From: Butyricicoccus sp.
Lineage (GTDB): Bacteria; Bacillota; Clostridia; Oscillospirales; Butyricicoccaceae
Direction: 5' to 3'
Assembly (NCBI GenBank): GCA_031293105.1
Contig: JAUMSA010000309.1
Location: 1 to 22,212 of the forward strand
DNA length: 22,212 nt
The position numbers and the translations under genes were made by a program. The notes below the pieces were generated by a model, which worked only from the letters and a program-made list of their open reading frames with translations, was not told the DNA's origin and ran no database searches. Positions 6,812-12,498 of the stretch are shown in pieces; within the stretch, counting starts at the first letter, position 1, and each line of letters begins with the position of its first letter.

Positions 6812-6883
6812 GGAGGCAGCGCGATGAGCGAACGATTTGACGAATTAAAAAGCCGGGTGTTGGCGCTGCCGTATGAGCCAGGG
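6812..6883 (+). repeat. Copy B of the 72-bp direct repeat (start of intact uvrC)
   Basis: This is the functional copy: GGAGGCAGCGCG, the ATG at 6824 and the first 20 codons of uvrC, continuing directly into the GIY-YIG domain. It differs from copy A (6624-6695) at seven bases, all silent. Confidence 0.95.
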
Positions 6884-8686
6884 GTCTACATCATGAAAAA
6901 CCGGCAGGGTGAAGTCATCTATGTCGGTAAGGCCAAGGCGCTGAAAAACCGTGTCAGCCAATATTTTCAGAGCGATTCACGGCATAGCCCCAAGACCCGC
7001 AAGATGGTGTCCAACATCTGGGACTTTGACATCATCGTGACCGAATCGGAGTTCGAAGCTTTGGTGCTGGAAAACTCCATGATTAAAAAATACAAGCCCA
7101 AGTATAACATCCTGTTGAAGGACGACAAGGGTTACCCCTATATCAAGGTCACGACCTCCAAGCCCTATCCGGCGTTTTCCATCGTGTCCAAGCCCCAGGC
7201 GGATGCCGACCGGTATTTTGGCCCCTATCCCAGTCGGCGGGCGGCTCGTCAGGCCATTGATACCATCTGCGAAGCCCTCAAACTCAAGACTTGCCGCCGG
7301 GTCTTTCCGCGGGACATCGGCAAAGACCGCCCCTGCCTGAACCACCACCTCGGCCGGTGCATTGCGCCCTGTACGGGGAAGGTGTCCGCTGAGGAATACG
7401 CGGCGCTCATGGGCGAGGCCATCGCTCTGCTGGAAGGCGATTACAAGCGCCTGGTGCGCGAACTGGAAGCGCGGATGTTGGAAGCGTCCGAGGAATTGCA
7501 GTTTGAGCGTGCCGCGCTGCTGCGCGACCGTATGAAGGCGGTCAGCGCACTGGGTGAAAAGCAGAAGGTGGTCGCCGGGTCGTTTGCCGACCTGGACGCG
7601 CTCGCCTTTGTGCAGGGCCAGACCAAGGGCTGTGTGGTGGTGCTGCACTACCTGGGCGGCTCCTTGCAGGACAAGGAATACACCATCATCGACGGCGCGA
7701 CCAGCGAGGACGCCGGTGAGGTACTGGGCGCATTTTTAAAGCAATATTATGCGCTGCGGCAGGCGGTGCCCAAAACCGTGCTGCTGAGCGACGTGATTGA
7801 GGATATGCCCGCTGTGGCCGATTTTTTGGGGTCGATTGCCGAACGCAAGGTCGAACTGGCCGTGCCGCAGCGCGGCAAACGGCATGACCTGACCCGTCTG
7901 GCGGCCAAAAATGCGGCGGAAGAAATTGCACGCGTGGAGACCGGACAGGAGCGGCGGCTCAAGTCACTCGAACTGCTGCAAGGCATGATCGGGCTGGACC
8001 ATGCGCCCGAACTGCTGGAAAGCTACGATATATCCAACTTTGCGGGCGCGGACACAGTCGGCTCCATGGTCGTTTTTGAACATGCCCAACCCAAGCGCAG
8101 CCGGTACCGCCGGTTCCAGATCGAGCGCGCGGCCCAGGGCCAGGACGACTATGCGTCCATGGCCGAAATGCTCACCCGCCGCTTGCAGCGCTGGAAGGAT
8201 GGGGACGAAAAATTTACCCCGCTGCCCGATGCGTTTTTGATTGACGGCGGTCTGGGGCATGTGCGCACGGCGCAGACCGTGCTCGATTCCTTTGGCGTCA
8301 CCACCCCGTGCTTCGGTATGGTCAAGGATGACCATCATCGTACACGCGGCCTGGTCGCGCCCGACGGGCGTGAATTCGGCATCTCGACCGTTCCGGCTGT
8401 GTTTGCCCTGATCGGACGCATCCAGGAGGAAACCCACCGGTTTGCCATTACCTACAACCGTTCGCTGGGTGCCAAGCGCATGCGCGGTTCGACGCTCGAC
8501 AAGATCGAAGGCGTGGGCGAAAAGCGCCGGGCCGACCTGCTCAAACACTTTAAGACTATTGATGCCATCAAGCGCGCCTCGGTTGAGGAGCTGCGGCGCG
8601 TGGTGCCGCTGAATACCGCACACGCCGTCTATGATTTTTTCCACAAGGCAGACCCGGCGTCTGCTGCCGAACACGAAAGGATGTAA
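6824..8686 (+). CDS. uvrC: Excinuclease ABC subunit C (UvrC)
   Basis: 620 residues, full length. The N-terminal GIY-YIG nuclease domain starts at GVYIMKNRQGEVIYVGKAKALKNR (about 21-44). A Cys cluster (TCRRVFPRD, CLNHHLGRCIAPC) follows near 163-185, then a UVR motif (LEEASEELQFERAALLRDRM-like) at about 207-240. The C-terminal half has the RNase H-like endonuclease domain (ESYDISNFAGADTVGSMVVF; DAFLIDGGLGHV) and ends in helix-hairpin-helix motifs (LDKIEGVGEKRRADLLKHF). Family knowledge: UvrC makes both incisions in nucleotide excision repair with UvrAB. The start is ATG 6824 with GGAAGGAGG (6808-6816); a longer reading from 6707 runs through the palindromic insert and is not homologous. rsmD follows after one base. 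Confidence 0.96.
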   Translation: MSERFDELKSRVLALPYEPGVYIMKNRQGEVIYVGKAKALKNRVSQYFQSDSRHSPKTRKMVSNIWDFDIIVTESEFEALVLENSMIKKYKPKYNILLKDDKGYPYIKVTTSKPYPAFSIVSKPQADADRYFGPYPSRRAARQAIDTICEALKLKTCRRVFPRDIGKDRPCLNHHLGRCIAPCTGKVSAEEYAALMGEAIALLEGDYKRLVRELEARMLEASEELQFERAALLRDRMKAVSALGEKQKVVAGSFADLDALAFVQGQTKGCVVVLHYLGGSLQDKEYTIIDGATSEDAGEVLGAFLKQYYALRQAVPKTVLLSDVIEDMPAVADFLGSIAERKVELAVPQRGKRHDLTRLAAKNAAEEIARVETGQERRLKSLELLQGMIGLDHAPELLESYDISNFAGADTVGSMVVFEHAQPKRSRYRRFQIERAAQGQDDYASMAEMLTRRLQRWKDGDEKFTPLPDAFLIDGGLGHVRTAQTVLDSFGVTTPCFGMVKDDHHRTRGLVAPDGREFGISTVPAVFALIGRIQEETHRFAITYNRSLGAKRMRGSTLDKIEGVGEKRRADLLKHFKTIDAIKRASVEELRRVVPLNTAHAVYDFFHKADPASAAEHERM

Positions 8687-8687
8687 T

Positions 8688-9257
8688 ATGCGAGTCATCT
8701 CAGGAAGCGCACGCGGCTGCAAACTGCACCCCGTGCCCGGTATGACCACCCGCCCGACCACCGACCGGGTCAAAGAATCGGTCTTTAACATCATCCAAAC
8801 CCATATCCGGGGCGCTCGGGTGCTCGATTTGTTCGCCGGCACCGGCCAGCTGGGCATTGAAACCCTCAGCCGGGGGGCGGCTTCGTGCGACTTTGTCGAC
8901 CAGGACCGCAAAGCGCTCAGCGTCATCCGTAAAAACATCGAACTGGCGCGTGTGGGTGACCGTGCCCGCGTGCATGCCGGTGCGGCGGCGGCTTTTGTGG
9001 CCCGCTGCCCCAAGGCCTCGTATGACCTGATTCTGCTCGACCCGCCATATGGCGGAAAAATTCTAAATGATACACTTTTTACGCTCAATCAATTTGACAT
9101 TTTGGCCCCCTCTGGTATAATATTATGCGAAAGCGCGATAGAAGACGAAATTTGCGCACCCTTTGCCCAGGGCCGGGAATACCGGTATGGAGCAACCAAG
9201 ATCACCGTGCTGCGCCGCGACGATGGCGCGCCCACAGAAGAAAGAGAAAGCCTATGA
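8688..9257 (+). CDS. rsmD: 16S rRNA (guanine966-N2)-methyltransferase RsmD
   Basis: 189 residues. The diagnostic N-terminal block RPTTDRVKESVFNI (22-35) is followed by SAM-binding motif I, LDLFAGTGQLGIE (46-58), an acidic motif FVDQD (69-73) and the catalytic LLDPPY (116-121). Family knowledge: RsmD methylates G966 of 16S rRNA in the assembled 30S body. I start at ATG 8688, one base after the uvrC stop; the in-frame upstream ATG at 8631 lies deep inside uvrC and would add residues not found in the family. The ribosome binding site is AAAGGA (8677-8682). Its 3' third contains a consensus promoter (9094-9121), and its stop overlaps the coaD start (ATGA). The rsmD-coaD pair is a widespread bacterial arrangement. 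Confidence 0.96.
   Translation: MRVISGSARGCKLHPVPGMTTRPTTDRVKESVFNIIQTHIRGARVLDLFAGTGQLGIETLSRGAASCDFVDQDRKALSVIRKNIELARVGDRARVHAGAAAAFVARCPKASYDLILLDPPYGGKILNDTLFTLNQFDILAPSGIILCESAIEDEICAPFAQGREYRYGATKITVLRRDDGAPTEERESL
9094..9121 (+). promoter_or_regulatory. Consensus sigma-A promoter inside rsmD, upstream of coaD
   Basis: A perfect TTGACA (9094-9099), a 16-base spacer and a perfect TATAAT (9116-9121) with an extended -10 TGG just before it. It sits in a locally AT-rich stretch of an otherwise GC-rich gene. The predicted start near 9128 is about 125 bases ahead of the coaD ATG at 9254, so it would drive coaD and the following coiled-coil gene independently of uvrC. Confidence 0.75.
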
Positions 9258-9739
9258 AGATCGCCATTTACCCGGGCAGCTTTGACCCGGTGACGCTCGG
9301 ACACCTGGACATCATCGAACGCGCCTCGGCGCTGTTTGATAAGCTGATCGTTGTGGTTATGCACAACGCGGCAAAATCCCCGATGTTTACCGTCGAAGAA
9401 CGTATGAATTTTTTGCGCTGCACGACCAGCCATCTGGATAACGTCGAAGTGGACGGTTTCAGCGGATTGCTGGCCAACTATGCAGCCCAGCGCGGCGCCT
9501 GCACCATTGTCAAAGGCCTGCGCGCCATGAGTGACTTTGAATATGAATTCCAGATGGCACTCACCAACCGAAAGTTAAACCCCGATGTGGAGACTGTATT
9601 TTTGACAACAAGCGCGAAGTATATGTACCTGTCCTCCTCGATGGTCAAGGACATCGCGCAACATGGCGGAAAGGTTGCCGACTTTGTGCCGGCACAGATC
9701 GAGGAAGAAATTTTTCAACGGATGCGAAAGGATGGATAA
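9254..9739 (+). CDS. coaD: Phosphopantetheine adenylyltransferase
   Basis: 161 residues, the family norm. The nucleotidyltransferase signature YPGSFDPVTLGHLDII (6-21) carries the TxGH motif (Thr14, His17). The second conserved block, YLSSSMVKDIA near residue 120-130, is also present, as is the substrate-binding KGLRAMSDFEYE segment. Reaction from family knowledge: ATP plus 4'-phosphopantetheine gives dephospho-CoA and pyrophosphate, the penultimate step of CoA synthesis in the cytoplasm. The start overlaps the rsmD stop by 4 bases, so it is coupled to rsmD, but it should also be transcribed from the internal promoter at 9094-9121. Lys/Arg-rich C-terminus, no anomalies. Confidence 0.98.
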   Translation: MKIAIYPGSFDPVTLGHLDIIERASALFDKLIVVVMHNAAKSPMFTVEERMNFLRCTTSHLDNVEVDGFSGLLANYAAQRGACTIVKGLRAMSDFEYEFQMALTNRKLNPDVETVFLTTSAKYMYLSSSMVKDIAQHGGKVADFVPAQIEEEIFQRMRKDG

Positions 9740-9744
9740 GGATC

Positions 9745-10206
9745 ATGGCAACAGTAGAAGAACTGGTCAATAATCTGTACGAGATGGTGCAGGATGCGGG
9801 CGCGGTCCCGTTTACCGACAAGTGCATGCTCGAGCGCGATCATGTGCTCGATATGCTGGATGAACTGCGTGTTTCCCTGCCGGCCGATCTGAAGATGGCG
9901 CAGGACATCGTGGAAAAGCGCAACGAGCTGATCGCAGCCGGCAAGCGGGAAGCCGATGCGATGAAGCAGCAGGCCGAGGAAGCGGCTCACACCATGGTCA
10001 GCGAAACCGAAGTGGTCAAGGCGGCCCGCGCCAAGGCCAAGGAAATTTTGGGCAACGCCGAGATCCAGGCGCGCGAGCTGCGCAAGGTTGCCAACGACTA
10101 CTGCGAGGACATCCTCAAGCGCACCGAAGAATCGGTCACGCTCGGCCTGGGCGAGGTCAAAAAGGCGCGGCAGCGTTTCCGCGATCTTGCTAGTAAAAAC
10201 CAGTAA
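9745..10206 (+). CDS. Small conserved-looking coiled-coil protein, function unknown
   Basis: 153 residues, soluble, with no signal peptide or membrane segment. A short N-terminal part (MATVEELVNNLYEMVQDAG) leads to a long, Ala/Glu/Lys/Arg-rich helical region from about 60 to 150 with heptad-like spacing and few prolines. This composition recalls ATP synthase b-subunit stalks and DivIVA-type proteins, and automatic annotation often calls such proteins ATPase. I see no Walker motif, no b-subunit membrane anchor and no clear DivIVA N-terminal motif, so I assign no function. It starts 5 bases after coaD, with GGATAAGGAT as ribosome binding site, is the last gene before a strong terminator, and lies directly ahead of the division cluster. 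A scaffold role in the cell cycle is possible but not shown. Confidence 0.8.
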   Translation: MATVEELVNNLYEMVQDAGAVPFTDKCMLERDHVLDMLDELRVSLPADLKMAQDIVEKRNELIAAGKREADAMKQQAEEAAHTMVSETEVVKAARAKAKEILGNAEIQARELRKVANDYCEDILKRTEESVTLGLGEVKKARQRFRDLASKNQ

Positions 10207-10258
10207 TTACAGAATTTATATCACACAAAATCACACAGAAAATATACATAAGAACAGG

Positions 10259-10290
10259 CGGGGGTTGCCAGGTGCAGCTCCCGTTTTTTT
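10259..10290 (+). terminator. Strong Rho-independent terminator closing the uvrC-coaD operon
   Basis: CGGGGGTTGC (10259-10268) pairs with GCAGCTCCCG (10274-10283) over ten positions, two of them G-U, around the loop CAGGT. Seven T residues follow at once (10284-10290). It lies 52 bases after the coiled-coil gene, in an AT-rich gap that runs to mraZ. Confidence 0.9.
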
Positions 10291-10300
10291 AATGGAAAAA

Positions 10301-10318
10301 TTCGAACGATAGTTCGAA
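10301..10318. promoter_or_regulatory. Palindrome with a LexA/DinR-box core upstream of mraZ
   Basis: TTCGAAC-GATA-GTTCGAA is a perfect 7-bp inverted repeat containing GAAC-N4-GTTC (10304-10315), the core of the Firmicute SOS box. The inner four bases do not fully fit the Bacillus consensus. It lies about 80 bases upstream of the mraZ -35 box, not over it, and just after the terminator T tract, so a regulatory role on the division cluster is uncertain. Confidence 0.4.
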
Positions 10319-10396
10319 AACAAAAAATGGTGCATGATTCTGCGGAAAGTAACAGGAAAACCGCCTGTATGATTTGAAAAAAGTTATAGGCTAGGG

Positions 10397-10425
10397 TTGC
10401 AAAATGGTGACAAACAGGGTATAAT
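10397..10425 (+). promoter_or_regulatory. Predicted sigma-A promoter of the dcw (division/cell wall) cluster
   Basis: TTGCAA (10397-10402), a 17-base spacer and a perfect TATAAT (10420-10425). Transcription would start near 10432, leaving a leader of about 60 bases before the mraZ GTG at 10495. It lies in the AT-rich gap following the terminator at 10259-10290. Confidence 0.8.
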
Positions 10426-10434
10426 AAATCCGAG

Positions 10435-10459
10435 GTGGCGGAGAGTGGGGCAAAGTGCA
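10435..10459 (+). promoter_or_regulatory. Probable MraZ operator: three 10-bp-spaced GTGG-type repeats
   Basis: GTGGC (10435), GTGGG (10445) and GTGCA (10455) are spaced exactly 10 bases apart, starting just after the expected transcription start. Characterised MraZ operators are direct repeats of TGGG-type units separated by five bases upstream of mraZ. The third unit is degenerate. Autorepression of the cluster by MraZ is the inference. Confidence 0.6.
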
Positions 10460-10494
10460 CCATGATGCAAGCCCGAGAAACGGGGGTGGCAGAC

Positions 10495-10911
10495 GTGAAA
10501 GGCGAATTCCGACATTCGATCGACGCCAAGGGACGTCTGTTCATTCCGGCCAAGCTGCGCGACGAGCTGGGCGAACGCTTTACCGTCACGCGCGGCCTGG
10601 ACAAATGCCTGGCCATCTACCCCGAATCCGAATGGAACATCCTTGAAGAACGCATCCAGGCGTTGCCCATGAGCCGGGCACGCGATTTGCAGCGGTTCTT
10701 CTTTTCTTCGGCATTCGATGCCGAACTGGACAGCCAGGGCCGCATCCTGCTGCCCGCCGGGCTGCGCAAATACGCCGGCCTGGAAAAAGAAGCGGTTATT
10801 ATCGGCGCGGCCAGCCGCGCGGAGATTTGGGACGCTGCCCGCTGGGCAGCCTATAACGACGCCATCACCGAGGAACGTGTGATCGAAGCCATGGAAGAGC
10901 TTGGCTTCTGA
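10495..10911 (+). CDS. mraZ: Transcriptional regulator MraZ
   Basis: 138 residues from the GTG at 10495. Two SpoVT/AbrB-like halves are visible: EFRHSIDAKGRLFIPAKLRDELG (4-26) and DAELDSQGRILLPAGLRKYAGL (75-96), each with the family's D-x2-GR-x2-(I/L)P core. Family knowledge: MraZ forms a ring, binds repeats ahead of its own gene and controls the dcw operon. Homologues begin with a few residues before the E-(F/Y)-x-H-(S/T)-ID block, so I prefer GTG 10495 (ribosome binding site GGGGGTGG, 10482-10489). An in-frame GTG at 10435 would add 20 unrelated residues, and its initiation site would lie in the first operator repeat. It is the first gene of the cluster; rsmH follows after 35 bases. Confidence 0.94.
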   Translation: MKGEFRHSIDAKGRLFIPAKLRDELGERFTVTRGLDKCLAIYPESEWNILEERIQALPMSRARDLQRFFFSSAFDAELDSQGRILLPAGLRKYAGLEKEAVIIGAASRAEIWDAARWAAYNDAITEERVIEAMEELGF

Positions 10912-10946
10912 TCCTGCCCGCGATGCGCAAGAGAAAGTGTACGAGA

Positions 10947-11900
10947 ATGAATTCAAAATCTTTTCATCATATATCCATCCTGCTGGATGCCTGTCTGGAC
11001 GCCTTGTGCATTCGGCCCGAAGGCGTGTATCTGGACGCCACCTTGGGCGGTGCCGGACATTCGCTGGCGCTGGCCGAGCGGCTGGGCGCAGGCGGACGGC
11101 TGATCTGCATTGACCGCGACGACGAAGCGCTGGCCAACGCCGAAATCCGGCTGGCGCCGGTGCGCGACCGGGTGACGCTGGTTAAGAGCGATTTCCGCAA
11201 CCTCGACCAGGTGCTGGCGGGTCAGGGCCTTGCCGGGGTGGACGGCATCCTGTTTGACCTCGGCGTTTCCTCGCCCCAGCTCGACGAGGCCGAGCGCGGC
11301 TTTTCCTATATGCAGGACGCACCGCTCGACATGCGTATGGATCGGCAGCAGAGCCTGACCGCCTATGACGTGGTCAACACCTGGAGCCGGGAGGACATCC
11401 GCAACATTTTGTTTGAATACGGCGAAGAGCGCTATGCGCCCCTGATTGCAGCCGCGATCGAGCGCACCCGCGCACAAAAGCCGATTGAAACCACCGGGGA
11501 ACTGGTGGATATCATCCGCGCGGCCATGCCTGCGGCCGCCCGGCGTGAAAAACAGCATCCCGCCAAGCGTTCGTTTCAGGCCATCCGCATTGCGGTCAAC
11601 GACGAACTGGGCGCGGTGCGCGAGGCCATGGGCAAAGCGGTGGATGCGCTCAACCCCGGCGGACGGCTGGCGGTCATCACCTTCCATTCGCTGGAGGACC
11701 GCATCGTCAAGGACGTGTTCCGGCAGGCGGCGCAGGGCTGCACCTGTCCGCCCGATTTTCCCGTGTGTGTGTGCGGGAAAAAACCGCGCGTGAAGCTCAT
11801 TGGCCGCAAACCCATCCTACCGTCGGCGCAGGAAGTGCAGGAAAATGCGCGCGCCCGGTCGGCCAAGCTGCGGGTTTGCGAAAAACTCGATGGAAACTGA
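10947..11900 (+). CDS. rsmH: 16S rRNA (cytosine1402-N4)-methyltransferase RsmH
   Basis: 317 residues. The N-terminus HHISILLDACLDAL is typical, followed by the SAM-binding motif YLDATLGGAGHS (28-39), then DGILFDLGVSSPQLDEAERGFSY, the family hallmark, and later RVKDVFRQ-like and RSAKLRV C-terminal elements. Family knowledge: RsmH (MraW) adds the N4-methyl group to C1402 in the 30S decoding centre. I start at ATG 10947 rather than 10923, because homologues begin only a few residues before the H(I/V)S block; neither start has a strong ribosome binding site (a weak GAGA precedes 10947). Translation may depend on coupling from mraZ. ftsL follows after 16 bases. Confidence 0.95.
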   Translation: MNSKSFHHISILLDACLDALCIRPEGVYLDATLGGAGHSLALAERLGAGGRLICIDRDDEALANAEIRLAPVRDRVTLVKSDFRNLDQVLAGQGLAGVDGILFDLGVSSPQLDEAERGFSYMQDAPLDMRMDRQQSLTAYDVVNTWSREDIRNILFEYGEERYAPLIAAAIERTRAQKPIETTGELVDIIRAAMPAAARREKQHPAKRSFQAIRIAVNDELGAVREAMGKAVDALNPGGRLAVITFHSLEDRIVKDVFRQAAQGCTCPPDFPVCVCGKKPRVKLIGRKPILPSAQEVQENARARSAKLRVCEKLDGN

Positions 11901-11916
11901 AAGGGGAGAAACTGGT

Positions 11917-12387
11917 ATGGCAAACACCAAAAGCGTGGTGCAGCAGGACCAGGAACTGCCGAATATGGAATTGCCGGAAGGCGCTGTGGTGCGGGTTCAT
12001 CGCAGAAAGCGGAATATTCCGCGCGCGGTCACATTCCCGCGGGTGCTGTTTGCCGTATTGGTATCCGGCCTGTGTATGGTGCTTCTTTACAACAACATGT
12101 ACCTGACCAGCCTGACCAAGGAGATCGGGGAAAAGCAGACCGACCTGGAAAACCTGCAAAGCGAATATGTTTCGCTCAAATCGCGGCAGGAACAGGCGCT
12201 GAGCATCGGCTATGTCGAGCAATACGCCCAGGACAAGCTGGGAATGGTCAAACTGGACCCATCCCAGATCGAGTACATTGAAATGACCAATCCGGAAATA
12301 ACCGAAGTTTCGGGGACAGCCACGTTGGGGGACGCGGTTGCAAATTTGATGCGCGGCTTTACAGCTGTGCTGGAATATCTGCGGTAA
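11917..12387 (+). CDS. ftsL: FtsL-like septum formation protein
   Basis: 156 residues in the bitopic FtsL/DivIC layout: a basic cytoplasmic N-terminus (HRRKRNIPR near 28-36), one membrane helix at about 41-59 (RVLFAVLVSGLCMVLLY), then an extracytoplasmic coiled coil (about 64-95, SLTKEIGEKQTDLENLQSEY) and a short YAQDKLGMVKLDP block, typical of the family after the coil. Sequence conservation in FtsL is low, so position between rsmH and the class B PBP gene carries weight. Family knowledge: FtsL, FtsB/DivIC and FtsQ/DivIB form a complex that activates the septal synthase. The start is ATG 11917 with AAAGGGGAGAA (11900-11910); in-frame ATGs further upstream overlap rsmH. The 40-residue tail after the coil is longer than in Bacillus. 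Confidence 0.85.
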   Translation: MANTKSVVQQDQELPNMELPEGAVVRVHRRKRNIPRAVTFPRVLFAVLVSGLCMVLLYNNMYLTSLTKEIGEKQTDLENLQSEYVSLKSRQEQALSIGYVEQYAQDKLGMVKLDPSQIEYIEMTNPEITEVSGTATLGDAVANLMRGFTAVLEYLR

Positions 12388-12410
12388 AGCGCAGAATAAG
12401 ATGGTACTAC

Positions 12411-12458
12411 GGGAGTGAGAGGTGGTAAACGCTTCTGACTCCCCTTTCTTTGCTTTTT
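12411..12458 (+). terminator. Terminator-like hairpin between ftsL and the PBP gene
   Basis: GGGAGT (12411-12416) pairs with ACTCCC (12438-12443), then after one G/G mismatch AGAGGTG (12418-12424) pairs with CGCTTCT (12430-12436, two G-U pairs) around the loop GTAAA. A T-rich run follows (12445-12458, ending in TTTTT). It lies in the 111-base ftsL-PBP gap and could be a partial terminator or attenuator within the cluster. No alternative antiterminator was worked out. Confidence 0.55.
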
Positions 12459-12498
12459 CGACACCTGCCGACAGACCGGCTACGGAGGACAAAACGAT

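Noticed and set aside
6707..6823. A 39-residue N-terminal extension of UvrC starting at 6707
   Set aside because: It runs through the palindromic insert; UvrC homologues begin at the GGAGG-preceded ATG at 6824.
10220..10239. Two adjacent 10-base units ATCACACAAA / ATCACACAGA
   Set aside because: Only two short imperfect units; not a CRISPR or a meaningful tandem array.
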